A stretch of DNA of 39,158 nt from Gammaproteobacteria bacterium (GCA_021647505.1 JAKIUN010000033.1:1-39158), one strand, 5' to 3'; positions 1-9,221 are shown, counted from the stretch's first letter. Numbers and translations are program-made. Notes: generated by a model not told the origin, from the letters alone.

Positions 1-2
1 AT

Positions 3-254
3 GACCGCGACGTCCACGGTAATGACGGTGACGGGCCCGATGATGACCGTGACGACGCCGATGATGACCGTGACGACGCCGATGATGACCGTGACGACGC
101 CGATGATGACCGTGACGACGCCGATGATGACCGTGACGACGCCGATGATGACCGCGATGACGCCGATGATGACCGTGATGACGCCGATGATGATCGTGAT
201 GATACCGATGATACCGATGATGATCATCATCATGATAGGGACAAGAAATCCTGA
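3..254 (+). CDS. Asp-rich repeat protein, C-terminal fragment (5' end outside window)
   Basis: The frame whose codons start at position 3 is open from the left edge to a TGA at 252-254. It encodes a very acidic tail built from seven-residue units of the form DDDRDDA, ending in a His-rich patch (DDDHHHD) and then RDKKS. The codons are GAC/GAT-rich with little else, typical of Ca2+- or cation-binding surface tails. A competing frame (1-258) gives a Met/Thr repeat (MMTVTTP) with its own ATG. I prefer the Asp frame because it is open at the edge, ends in a plausible basic tail, and makes a chemically sensible polypeptide. The main domain lies outside the window, so no function can be given. The gene is followed by a terminator and then by a Slam-like outer-membrane gene, so it may encode an envelope or surface protein (inference). 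Confidence 0.55.
   Translation, partial: DRDVHGNDGDGPDDDRDDADDDRDDADDDRDDADDDRDDADDDRDDADDDRDDADDDRDDADDDRDDTDDTDDDHHHDRDKKS
39..206 (+). repeat. Eight 21-bp tandem repeats inside the Asp-rich gene
   Basis: Eight consecutive 21-bp units start at 39, 60, 81, 102, 123, 144, 165 and 186. The first five are essentially identical. The last three drift by C/T changes at third positions (GAC to GAT, GCC to ACC at the end). Shorter 9-bp GATGATACC-like pieces follow to about 215. The unit length is a multiple of three, so copy-number change keeps the frame. Confidence 0.9.
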
Positions 255-312
255 CTGATCAAGTTTTCCGGTAGCCGGGGTTTAAGCTGTTGTTAAGTTG
301 TCCTTGGTAAAA

Positions 313-352
313 AAACAATCCTCTCCGGTCTGCCGGGGGGGATTGTTTGTTT
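313..352 (+). terminator. Rho-independent terminator after the Asp-rich gene
   Basis: A 9-bp stem (AAACAATCC at 313-321 pairing with GGATTGTTT at 340-348) encloses a GC-rich loop that contains CCGG and CCGG-like segments, and is followed by GTTT. The A-tract before the stem means it could also act on the opposite strand. It separates the Asp-rich gene from the TPR/barrel gene, so the latter probably has its own promoter. Confidence 0.7.
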
Positions 353-406
353 CATGATCTCGGTGGTTTGGCGTATCCGCCGATCACGTGTCTGTTGAGG
401 TTTATT

Positions 407-1741
407 ATGTGGCTACTTGCAATTTATTTTGCCTTTTCTCTGGTTCTGTCTGCGCCTCTTACAGCACTTGCCGGCGAAGTCAGTGATAGCTTCTCTCGGG
501 GCGTGAAGGCTGCCAATACCAGCGACTATAAAAATGCCCTGAAGCATTTTTTGCAGGCCAGGAAACAGGGCCTGGAAAAACCGGCTCTGGATTATAATCT
601 GGGTGTCGCCTATTACCGTCTCGGCAGATACAGTGAGGCACATAAGACCTTCACCCGCTTGGTAAAAACACCGAAATTCACTCACCTGGCCTATTTCAAT
701 CTGGGCTTGATTGCCAATAAAACCGGCGATGAACGTTCTGCTAACGATTGGTTTTTGCGGGCCTATCACAACACCACAGATCACAATCTCAAAGCCTTGT
801 CTGCCAAGGCATTGAAGCGTCTTGGAATTGATGTGAAGAAAATTCCGACAATGAAAAAATGGAGTGGTTTCGTCACTGCCAATGTGGGCTATGATTCCAA
901 TGTGAAACAGGCCAATGAAGATTTAGTGGGCGTGGTTGGTGAAAGCGATAACAGTTTTGAAGTCATGGGCGTGGGAAATTATTGGCTGCGTGGTGGGCGT
1001 GAGGAAGGCGTGCGTCTTTCCTTTAGCGCTGATGTGCAAAAATACCAGACCCTGGATAACGATGATTTCAGCCAACTCCACTTGGGTTTGTCCCGTTTCG
1101 GTAGGCTGGGGAACTGGAGTATGCGCTTTACTGGCTCCTGGCATGAGAGCTATTTGGGTGGCAACAATTATCAGCGTATTTTTAGCGGTGAGGCACGCGG
1201 GCGGCGTGGGCTTGGTAAAAATAAATACCTTCGCCTGCGTTACCGGCTTAATTATATTACAGCAACGGATACGGTTTTTGAGGCCTTGGATGGTTGGCGT
1301 CATCAGTTACGTGCCGGCATACAAGTCAGTAAGGTAAAGCACCGTTTTAAAGGCTATTACCAGTTAGAATTGAATGGCCGTAATGACCGTAATGACCGTA
1401 ATGACCGTAATGACAGGGATAGTGGTACCCGGTTCACCAGCTTCTCGCCGACACGGCATGCCGTGCGCACCATTTCCAGCCTGCGTTTGAGTACCCGTTG
1501 GAAGGCGCGTCTGGATGCGCGTTATCGCTACAGTGCCTATAATGATCCCAGTGATATTACCGGTATCGGGGCTATTTCTCGTGTTGACAAGCAGATCCGT
1601 CTCGGTGCACGCCTGGGGCATAGTTTTACCAGGCAGTGGGAGATAGAAGGACGGTACAATTATTACGACAATCGTTCCAATATTGATGCCTATAGCTACG
1701 AACGTTCCGTTATTTCCCTGGGTATCAACCACTTTTTCTGA
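407..1741 (+). CDS. TPR and outer-membrane beta-barrel protein, Slam-like architecture
   Basis: 444 aa from the ATG at 407, chosen because a TTGAGG ribosome site lies about 8 nt upstream and the protein then opens with a clean signal peptide (hydrophobic run, cleavage near ALAGE). The upstream in-frame ATG at 347 lies in the terminator and is unlikely. Residues about 30-135 form TPR-type helices (DYNLGVAYYRLGRYSEAHK; AYFNLGLIANKTGDERS). From about residue 150 the sequence is alternating aromatic/polar beta-strands ending in SLGINHFF with a terminal Phe, the signature of an outer-membrane barrel. N-terminal TPRs plus a C-terminal barrel of about 290 residues is the layout of Slam/DUF560 proteins, which move lipoproteins or secreted partners across the outer membrane. 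A four-fold NDR repeat lies in one predicted loop. Family membership is inferred from architecture, not from a diagnostic motif. Confidence 0.65.
   Translation: MWLLAIYFAFSLVLSAPLTALAGEVSDSFSRGVKAANTSDYKNALKHFLQARKQGLEKPALDYNLGVAYYRLGRYSEAHKTFTRLVKTPKFTHLAYFNLGLIANKTGDERSANDWFLRAYHNTTDHNLKALSAKALKRLGIDVKKIPTMKKWSGFVTANVGYDSNVKQANEDLVGVVGESDNSFEVMGVGNYWLRGGREEGVRLSFSADVQKYQTLDNDDFSQLHLGLSRFGRLGNWSMRFTGSWHESYLGGNNYQRIFSGEARGRRGLGKNKYLRLRYRLNYITATDTVFEALDGWRHQLRAGIQVSKVKHRFKGYYQLELNGRNDRNDRNDRNDRDSGTRFTSFSPTRHAVRTISSLRLSTRWKARLDARYRYSAYNDPSDITGIGAISRVDKQIRLGARLGHSFTRQWEIEGRYNYYDNRSNIDAYSYERSVISLGINHFF
1379..1414 (+). repeat. Four 9-bp tandem repeats in the barrel gene
   Basis: CGTAATGAC is repeated four times without change (1379-1387, 1388-1396, 1397-1405, 1406-1414). 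It encodes a run of Asn-Asp-Arg triplets in a hydrophilic segment between predicted beta-strands. Copy-number change would not shift the frame. Confidence 0.95.
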
Positions 1742-1957
1742 TGACGGCTCTCCGGCGACTGCCGGGTTAATAATCCATGCCTCTGTAAGCTGACAAATAT
1801 GAAGTTTGAGTAACATCCGCCAAGTCAATGGTAATTGAGTCCCCGTTTATTGTGTTTTTTTTCGTTATATCGGGTATCTAGTACGGGGTAACCCTTGCCA
1901 GAACGGGGTCGCGCATGTTTCGATGTGCGCTGCCCCGAATTCTGGAACCTGAAATTT

Positions 1958-3630
<1,673 letters not shown>

Positions 3631-3669
3631 CGCTGCAGGTAAGGAACTACTTACAGCTCGTCCTGGATA

Positions 3670-3700
3670 CTGACAACCTGAACCACAGATTCAGGTTAAA
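3670..3700. repeat. Dispersed palindromic element, copy A
   Basis: AACCTGAA (3675-3682) and TTCAGGTT (3690-3697) form an 8-bp stem preceded by CTGACAAC. The same leader, loop and stem recur at 10580-10614. It is not followed by a T-run on the plus strand, so terminator action is doubtful. It sits between murU and the response regulator. Confidence 0.65.
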
Positions 3701-3769
3701 GTAGGTCAAAATGGAATGGGTTCAGGCAAATATGCTTACACAGTTGGCGGGATTTTGGGGAGGGAGTTT

Positions 3770-4426
3770 ATGATCAAAGTCATGGTGGTGGATGACCACG
3801 AATTGGTGAGAACGGGGATAACCCGAATCCTCAATGATGCGCCGGGCATTCGTGTGGTCGCCGAGGCTGCCAGTGGCGAGGAGGCCATTCTGGTCGCCAG
3901 CACAAAAAATCCCCATGTGGTGCTGATGGATGTCAGCATGCCCGGCATCGGTGGCCTGGAGGCCACTCGCAAGCTGGTGCAGTTGCTGCCGAAGCTGAAG
4001 GTTCTTGTCGTCTCGGTGCATGCCGACGAGCCCTTTCCCAGTCGCATGCTGAAGGCGGGCGCCAGCGGCTATCTCACCAAGGGCTGCGCGGTGGAGGAGA
4101 TCATCACCGCGATCAAAGTCGTTGCCGGTGGTGAACGCTATATCGGCGCTGACATCGCCCAGACCCTGGCGTTGAAGCGTACCCCCGGAGGCGCCAGTAC
4201 GCCCTTCGACAATCTGTCGCCGCGCGAAATGCAGGTGATGCTGATGCTGACCCAAGGGCAGAAAACGCAGGTGATCTCCGACAAACTCTGTCTCAGTCCC
4301 AAGACCATCAGCACCTACCGTCACCGCCTGTACGAAAAGCTGGGTGTGGCCAGCGATGTGGAACTGGCGCGTCTGGCGATGAATTATGGCATTATCGAGA
4401 CCATCGGTGGCGCCACGACGCTCTGA
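3770..4426 (+). CDS. uvrY: UvrY/GacA-family response regulator
   Basis: 218 aa two-component regulator. The receiver domain (1-120) has the acidic pair DD at 8-9, the phospho-acceptor Asp54 (VVLMD) and Lys in LTKG near 105. A LuxR-type helix-turn-helix (about 148-210) reads LSPREMQVMLMLTQGQK, then LSPKTISTYRHRLYEKL. The closing segment DVELARLAMNYGI and the internal SMPGIGGLEATRK match the UvrY/GacA subfamily closely rather than NarL/FixJ. In that family the regulator, phosphorylated by BarA/GacS, activates small RNAs that titrate CsrA/RsmA. The start at 3770 has GGGGAGGGAG just upstream; an upstream ATG at 3716 is less likely. uvrC, a frequent neighbour, is absent, and no partner kinase or small RNA is visible here. 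Confidence 0.9.
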   Translation: MIKVMVVDDHELVRTGITRILNDAPGIRVVAEAASGEEAILVASTKNPHVVLMDVSMPGIGGLEATRKLVQLLPKLKVLVVSVHADEPFPSRMLKAGASGYLTKGCAVEEIITAIKVVAGGERYIGADIAQTLALKRTPGGASTPFDNLSPREMQVMLMLTQGQKTQVISDKLCLSPKTISTYRHRLYEKLGVASDVELARLAMNYGIIETIGGATTL

Positions 4427-4443
4427 GTTGCCGTCGGTTTAAC

Positions 4444-4471
4444 ACATCTTGCGGCTTTCGCGCTAAGATGT
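4444..4471 (+). terminator. Hairpin after the response regulator, possible terminator
   Basis: ACATCTTGCG (4444-4453) pairs with CGCtAAGATGT (4461-4471, one bulged T) around a short loop. No strong T-run follows on the plus strand (CTCCCTGAC), so it may be a weak terminator or a transcript-end structure. Confidence 0.4.
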
Positions 4472-4547
4472 CTCCCTGACTTCCGGTATGGGGTATTGGC
4501 CCATGTCGCCCATCGACTGCCGGTCATTCACGGAAATGAGTTTCAAG

Positions 4548-5108
4548 ATGCAACGTTTTCTCCTCGTGGTCTGCCTGGGTCTGGTTATTACCATCAGTGG
4601 TACGGCCGTGGCTGAGCCGGTGGATTTTGAATTGGAAGATATCCATGGGGTTAAACACCGCCTGTCCGACTACCGCGGCAAGTGGGTGGTGGTGAACTAC
4701 TGGGCCACCTGGTGCCCGCCCTGTCTGGATGAAATTCCCGAGCTGGTGGATTTTCACGAAGAGCACAAGGACAAGGATGCCGTGGTGCTGGGAATCAGCT
4801 TTGAAGAGGTCGGCAACAAGAAACTGCGTCATTTCACGGAAGAATATTTCATTAACTATCCCATCCTGCGCAGTCAACCGGGGCCGAGCGGTGAGCTGGG
4901 CGAAATTCCGGGCCTGCCCACCACCTATCTGATATCGCCTGATGGTGAGATCGCAGCCCGTCAGGTGGGGTCAGTAACTGCGAAGCTGATCGCTGACTTC
5001 ATTACCGCACAGGCCATCACCACACCTCCGGCAGATGACATGCTGCAGACAGATGATATACCTCAAACAGACAATACATCGCAGGCTGGCAATGAAGCCG
5101 GCCAGTAA
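4548..5108 (+). CDS. Periplasmic TlpA-family thioredoxin-like protein
   Basis: 186 aa. A signal peptide (hydrophobic residues about 4-18, cleavage near AVAEP) is followed by an AhpC/TSA-TlpA-type thioredoxin fold. NYWATWCPPCLDEIPEL carries the redox CPPC, and GEIPGLPTTYLISPDG has the cis-Pro. Such proteins reduce disulfides of cytochrome c apoproteins or other exported partners, or act in periplasmic thiol traffic. The last 30 residues are a low-complexity Asp/Gln/Thr tail with a loose repeat (LQTDD, PQTDN), unusual for TlpA and perhaps disordered. ATG at 4548 was chosen for the signal peptide and a GGAAATGAG site upstream; ATG at 4536 is an alternative. It begins a same-strand run with a second thioredoxin-fold gene 15 nt downstream. 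Confidence 0.8.
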   Translation: MQRFLLVVCLGLVITISGTAVAEPVDFELEDIHGVKHRLSDYRGKWVVVNYWATWCPPCLDEIPELVDFHEEHKDKDAVVLGISFEEVGNKKLRHFTEEYFINYPILRSQPGPSGELGEIPGLPTTYLISPDGEIAARQVGSVTAKLIADFITAQAITTPPADDMLQTDDIPQTDNTSQAGNEAGQ

Positions 5109-5123
5109 ACGGGACGGGAAGCC

Positions 5124-5681
5124 ATGCTGTTGCAAATCCGGATCGTTGTTTCCTTTCTTTTTCTCGTCTTGTTGCTGACGGTTTCACCGCTCCTTGCGGC
5201 CGAGACGCGCGATCCCGGCAGCCACTTCTTTGACGAAACCTGGGGCGACCTGGTGGAAGAGCTAGAGACGGCCCGCGCCGAGGCTAAAAAAGGCATTCTG
5301 ATCTTTTTCGAGCTGGACGAGTGTCCCTTCTGCCACCGCATGAAGCGCTCGGTATTGAATCAGCCCGAGGTACAGAAATACTTCCGCGAGCATTTTCGTA
5401 TTTTCATCATCGACATCGAAGGTGACGTGGAAATGGTGGATTTCCAAGGTAATGCTACTACGCAGAAAGACTTCGCCTTCAAGGCCAATCGCGTGCGTGC
5501 GACGCCGGTCATGGTCTTTTATGACCTCGATGGCAAGGAGGTCATGCGTTACACCGGCGCCACCTCCGGCGTGGAAGAGTTCCTCTGGCTGGGTGAATTC
5601 ATTGCCGAGGCCCATTACAAGACGCTGCGCTTCACCAAGTACAAGCGCCAGAAGGCCCGTGCCGCCCGGCAGACGCAATGA
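5124..5681 (+). CDS. Periplasmic thioredoxin-fold protein, SoxW-like
   Basis: 185 aa. An N-terminal signal peptide (SFLFLVLLLTVSPLLAAE) precedes a thioredoxin_2/SoxW-like domain: KKGILIFFELDECPFCHRMK contains the CPFC redox pair, and RVRATPVMVFYDLDGKE contains the cis-Pro segment. The C-terminus is strongly basic (TKYKRQKARAARQTQ). SoxW-type proteins keep sulfur-oxidation or other periplasmic thiol proteins reduced, but no sox genes are seen here, so the partner is unknown. The stop overlaps the next gene (TolC family) by 4 nt, indicating coupling between a redox protein and an export channel. Confidence is high for the fold and low for the substrate. Confidence 0.75.
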   Translation: MLLQIRIVVSFLFLVLLLTVSPLLAAETRDPGSHFFDETWGDLVEELETARAEAKKGILIFFELDECPFCHRMKRSVLNQPEVQKYFREHFRIFIIDIEGDVEMVDFQGNATTQKDFAFKANRVRATPVMVFYDLDGKEVMRYTGATSGVEEFLWLGEFIAEAHYKTLRFTKYKRQKARAARQTQ

Positions 5682-6979
5682 GACGGAGTGGAGGACTCAC
5701 GCTAGCGGTCTTACTGAGTCTGGTTCTGTTGCCGTTAATTGTACTGGCCGATGAGCCGGTGCAGGACTGGCCGGAACCCCTGACCCTCGACTTCGTTCTT
5801 GCACGTGTCGACCAGAGCCACCCCGACTTGCAGTTGGCCGAGGCCGCCGTTGCCCAGGCCCGTGCCATGCAGCTGCAGGCGGAGAGCAACTACGGCCTGC
5901 ACAGCTCCCTGTTGGCGCGCCTGCACTGGATCGAACCCTCCCCCCTTGCCCACGATCCATCACGCCAGGATCATCGCCTGCGCCTGCAGGTGAGCAAGCG
6001 CCTGTACGACTTTGGCCGTACGGCGGCGCTGGAGGCCGCCGCCGGGGCCGACCTGGCGGCCCGGCAGCAGGGTTACCGCGACGCCCTCAATCAATACCAA
6101 CTGGCCGTCATGGCGGCCTATTTTGATGTGCTGCTGGTGGATCTCGAAGTCATTCGTGACAACGAGGCCATGTCCATCGGCTATGTCAATTTTGACCGTG
6201 CCCAGTCGCGTAACGAACTGGGCCAGCTGTCGGATATCGAACTATTGCGCTTCGAGAGCGCCTACCAACTCACCCGCGCCCGTCAATACGCCAGCAGTTC
6301 CCGCCAGCGTACCGCACGCCAGCGGCTGGCCAACCTCATCAACCGCAGTGACAGGCTGCCTGCCGAGCTGGCAGCCCCGGTATTGCCGGACGTGCAACAC
6401 GATATTCCCGATGTGGCGGCCTGGTTTGCCGGCGTCGAGGCGGCCAATCCGGAGCTGATCGCCTTGCAGGCTGCGGTGCAGGCCGCGCACGAACGTCTTC
6501 GTGCCGCACAGGCGAGCCGTTATCCCGTACTCAACGGCCTGGCGGAAGTGTCCACCTATAGTCGTGAAAGCGGTAGCAATGATCCCTGGCGTGTGGGCAT
6601 CAACCTCGATGTGCCGATTACCACGGGAGGTGAAACCCGCGCACAGACCACCCAGCGGCGTGCCGAATTGCAGGCCGCCCGCGCCCGCCTGGAGCGCCGC
6701 CGGCGCGAGATCCGCGAGGCCGTGCTGGAGAGCTGGAGCGTGTTGCACAGCCTGCGTGCGCGGCGTCAGGAGCTGGTCGTGCAGGCCGAGTACCGCGATC
6801 TGTACCTGGATCGCAGTCGTGCCCTGTACGAACTGGAAATAAAGAGTGACCTCGGCGATGCCATGACGCAGACCTCGGATGTGCGTCTACAACAGGCCCG
6901 GGTCGACTACGAAATTACCCTGGCCTGGGGGCGTGTGCGCGCCCTGCTGGGGCAGGACGTGATGTTCAAGCTGGATTAA
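5678..6979 (+). CDS. TolC-family outer-membrane efflux channel protein
   Basis: 433 aa. A signal peptide (about 1-25) leads into two tandem OEP repeats made of long amphipathic helices and short strands: LTLDFVLARVDQSHPDLQLAEAAV opens the first and NPELIALQAAVQAAHERLRAAQ the second. YDFGRTAALEAA and the DVPITTGGETRAQ strand segments are typical of trimeric outer-membrane exit ducts. It overlaps the SoxW-like gene (ATGA) and precedes an HlyD-type adaptor by 27 nt. No inner-membrane pump gene follows, so the duct must be shared with a pump elsewhere or serve an unrecognised partner. Confidence 0.85.
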   Translation: MRRSGGLTLAVLLSLVLLPLIVLADEPVQDWPEPLTLDFVLARVDQSHPDLQLAEAAVAQARAMQLQAESNYGLHSSLLARLHWIEPSPLAHDPSRQDHRLRLQVSKRLYDFGRTAALEAAAGADLAARQQGYRDALNQYQLAVMAAYFDVLLVDLEVIRDNEAMSIGYVNFDRAQSRNELGQLSDIELLRFESAYQLTRARQYASSSRQRTARQRLANLINRSDRLPAELAAPVLPDVQHDIPDVAAWFAGVEAANPELIALQAAVQAAHERLRAAQASRYPVLNGLAEVSTYSRESGSNDPWRVGINLDVPITTGGETRAQTTQRRAELQAARARLERRRREIREAVLESWSVLHSLRARRQELVVQAEYRDLYLDRSRALYELEIKSDLGDAMTQTSDVRLQQARVDYEITLAWGRVRALLGQDVMFKLD

Positions 6980-7006
6980 TCCGGGTTGAAAAGAGGAGAG
7001 ACAAGC

Positions 7007-7768
7007 ATGAATATACGCATGGCGGTAAGCCTGCTGGCCCTGTGGCCGCTGAGCGCTGCGGCAACTGCCGAGACCGAGACCCTGGATGCCCGCCTGCAAT
7101 GGCAACAGTGGGTGGCGCTGGGCACGCCGGTATCCGGCGTGGTTGCCGAGGTCACTGCCATACCGGGCCAGCGTGTGCAAAAAGATGAGGTGTTGTTACG
7201 GTTGGATACCCGCCCCCAGCAAGCCCGTGTCACTGGGCTGGAGGCCGAACGTATTGCCCGGGCGCTCGATCACGATGAGGCCCGCCGTGAACTGGAACGT
7301 ATCCAGGAACTCTACGCGCGTACCCTGCTGACGGATCGTGACCTGACTCTGGCGAAGATCGCCCTGGCGGATGCCGAAGCTACGCTCAAGACCACAGAGG
7401 CACTGCTGGTGCAAGCACAATGGGAGCTGGAATACAGCCAGATCCGGAGTCCCTTTGAAGCCTGGGTGGTGCGACGAAATGCCGAGCCGGGACAAACGGT
7501 GATCAGCAATTTGCAGGCCGAGCCGCTGATGGTGGTGGCACGCGCCGGAGTGATGCTGGCGCGTGTAATGATCGATGGCGAGCGTGTTGCAGAGCTGAAG
7601 CCGGGACAGACGATTACCGTGAGCGTGGCGGGTAAGTCGTATCAGGGTAGCCTGCTGCGTGTTGGCCTGGAGCCCGGCAGCGACGGCCGATATTCCGTTG
7701 ACGTGCAGTTCGATAGCGGCGATCAGTTGCTGCGCGCAGGCCTGCCGGCACGCATCAAACTGTGGTGA
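7007..7768 (+). CDS. HlyD/RND-type periplasmic adaptor protein
   Basis: 253 aa, membrane-fusion protein. Signal peptide about 1-22 (SLLALWPLSAAATAE). Biotinyl-lipoyl-like half-motifs flank a helical hairpin: GTPVSGVVAEVTAIPGQRVQKDEVLLRLD on one side and SPFEAWVVRRNAEPGQTV on the other, with a coiled-coil of about 75 residues between them. A short beta-barrel follows (ARVMIDGERVAELKPGQ). The ATG at 7007 has AGGAGAG six nt upstream. At 253 aa it is short compared with the 350-400 aa RND adaptors, mainly in the C-terminal membrane-proximal part. It would bridge the TolC-family channel to an inner-membrane transporter that is not encoded nearby. Confidence 0.85.
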   Translation: MNIRMAVSLLALWPLSAAATAETETLDARLQWQQWVALGTPVSGVVAEVTAIPGQRVQKDEVLLRLDTRPQQARVTGLEAERIARALDHDEARRELERIQELYARTLLTDRDLTLAKIALADAEATLKTTEALLVQAQWELEYSQIRSPFEAWVVRRNAEPGQTVISNLQAEPLMVVARAGVMLARVMIDGERVAELKPGQTITVSVAGKSYQGSLLRVGLEPGSDGRYSVDVQFDSGDQLLRAGLPARIKLW

Positions 7769-7858
7769 TCCTGCGAGAATCCGCCGTTGATCGTTCCATA
7801 CTGAGATTCAGTGACTGTTTATGCAAGTGGATGACCCTGTTCACCAGCGAGGTGAACC

Positions 7859-8155
7859 ATGCTGCCCTATTCAACGGCGGATTTCAGGATGATCTGCCGG
7901 CGTTGTTGGGTCAGTGGGCGGGTGCAAGGTGTGTGGTACCGTGGCTCCACCCGGCGCGAGGCGGAAAACCGGGGAGTTACCGGTTATGCCCGTAATCTGC
8001 CCGACGGCCGCGTCGAAGTACTGGCTTGTGGCCCGCAGACGGCCGTCGATGCCCTCTGTGACTGGCTGTGGCAGGGGCCAGCTCACGCCGAGGTCAGCGA
8101 CGTACAGTGCGAGTTCGTTACCTTGCCGCCACCGGCGGATTTTACCACTGGGTGA
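7859..8155 (+). CDS. acyP: Acylphosphatase
   Basis: 98 aa. The protein hydrolyses carboxyl-phosphate bonds such as acetyl phosphate. VSGRVQGVWYR holds the phosphate-binding loop and catalytic Arg, and VTGYARNLPDGRVEV holds the catalytic Asn. Two starts are possible. The ATG at 7859 has a good GAGGTGA site, whereas ATG at 7889 gives an 88-residue protein whose N-terminus matches the family length better. The 3' end carries a short unrelated tail. It lies downstream of the adaptor gene on the same strand and 3 nt before the next gene, so it is probably co-transcribed with the latter. Confidence 0.9.
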   Translation: MLPYSTADFRMICRRCWVSGRVQGVWYRGSTRREAENRGVTGYARNLPDGRVEVLACGPQTAVDALCDWLWQGPAHAEVSDVQCEFVTLPPPADFTTG

Positions 8156-8158
8156 GTT

Positions 8159-8542
8159 GTGCATAACTGGGAAAGGCAAGCTGCCAGCGATGCCAGCCTT
8201 TGCACCTATCAACTGCGCATCGCCGTGGCGAGACTGCGTATCCTCACCGTCGGCCAATTCGGTACTTTCCGCTTTCCTGCCGGACGCTATGTCTACACTG
8301 GTAGTGCGCGGCGCAATCTGATTTCCCGTGTGCGGCGACACTTGTCGCACGACAAGAAACTGCGTTGGCATATAGACTATTTGCTTGCCGCCTACGCGGT
8401 GAAGATCGTGGATGTCGTGCTCTCAAATGAAACGGAGTGCGCACTCAATCAAGGCGTGGGCGGGGAGATCATCGTGCCTGGTTTCGGCGCCAGTGATTGC
8501 CGCGCGTGCTGTGGCAGTCATCTCAAGTGGCTGGATGACTAA
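8159..8542 (+). CDS. DUF123 family protein (GIY-YIG-related)
   Basis: 127 aa with a GTG start. The conserved DUF123 elements are all present: FPAGRYVYTGSA, RRHLSHDKKLRWHIDYLL, a Glu-Cys-Ala segment (NETECAL) and VPGFGASDCRACCGSHL. The YVYTGSA part corresponds to the YIG half of GIY-YIG folds. Members are often found fused or next to endonuclease III, and a DNA-processing role has been proposed but not settled. The extra Cys (RACCG) is a small variation on the usual CRCGSHL. It follows acylphosphatase after 3 nt. Confidence 0.8.
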   Translation: MHNWERQAASDASLCTYQLRIAVARLRILTVGQFGTFRFPAGRYVYTGSARRNLISRVRRHLSHDKKLRWHIDYLLAAYAVKIVDVVLSNETECALNQGVGGEIIVPGFGASDCRACCGSHLKWLDD

Positions 8543-8578
8543 TCAGGGTTTTCTTTGGCTTTGACTCGAAATAGGCCC

Positions 8579-8950
8579 ATGAATAAGACATGTTACGACG
8601 ATATCCCGCCCTATATTACCCGTGATGGCTCTGTCATCCGCGAACTGATGCACCCTGCCGCACATATTGAGCTGTACGGAAATACCCGGCAGAGCCTCGC
8701 CGAGGCGACAGTTGCCCCTGATGAGACCACCGCCTTGCACCGGCATCGGGAGAGCGAAGAGCTGTATCACATCACTGCGGGGCGAGGCCGGATGCACTTG
8801 GGGGATGAGCGATTTGAGGTGGGCGTAGGGGACACCGTGTGTATCCCGCCGGGCATGCCACACTGTATTAGCAATATTGGTGCCATGGATCTCAAACTAT
8901 TGTGCTGTTGTTCGCCAGCCTATACACACACTGATACAGAGTTGTTGTGA
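8579..8950 (+). CDS. Small cupin-domain protein
   Basis: 123 aa, a single conserved-barrel cupin. Motif 1 reads TALHRHRESEELYHITAGRGRM with His-x-His and Glu metal ligands. Motif 2 reads GDTVCIPPGMPHCISNIG with the final His. A metal-binding small-molecule or regulatory role is typical, and the substrate cannot be read from sequence. The ATG at 8579 is favoured because it begins a natural N-terminus; a TTG 24 nt earlier is possible. The ribosome site is weak (ATAGGCCC). Cys-rich stretch LLCCCSPAYTHTD near the C-terminus is unusual. Confidence 0.75.
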   Translation: MNKTCYDDIPPYITRDGSVIRELMHPAAHIELYGNTRQSLAEATVAPDETTALHRHRESEELYHITAGRGRMHLGDERFEVGVGDTVCIPPGMPHCISNIGAMDLKLLCCCSPAYTHTDTELL

Positions 8951-8980
8951 GTCGGCCTTATTTCGTTATGTCATACCGAC

Positions 8981-9019
8981 TGTAGGTTGGGGTGAACGTT
9001 TTTTGTGAACCCCAACTGC
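8981..9019. repeat. Hairpin repeat, GTTGGGG...CCCCAAC type
   Basis: GTTGGGG (8986-8992) pairs with CCCCAAC (9010-9016) around a T-rich loop (GAACGTTTTTTGTGAA). The leader GTAGG and the ACGTTTT-GTG loop resemble the hairpin at 17295-17322. Elements of this shape are widespread intergenic repeats in gammaproteobacteria. It may terminate transcription of the upstream cupin run. Confidence 0.6.
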
Positions 9020-9221
9020 CGGGGTAACAATTTACCGCTACTTCCCAGCCACCACGCCTCCAGTCAATCTCTGGCCGAGATTCTGAGACCCTGACCGGGC
9101 GTGATATGACACTAGCCCTGCCATGGGTGCCCATCCTGCATATCGTCGGTGGGCGGGATGTAGTCGTTAGCGATCGAATTTCCCGACGATCCCGTTCCCG
9201 TCGGTTGCTGGCCTTGGCGGG

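Noticed and set aside
39-206. CRISPR-like array
   Set aside because: The units abut one another with no spacers and lie in an open coding frame.
1-258. Met/Thr-rich reading frame (MMTVTTP repeats) with its own ATG
   Set aside because: It is the +1 shadow of the Asp-rich frame. The Asp-rich frame is open at the window edge and gives a sensible acidic tail.
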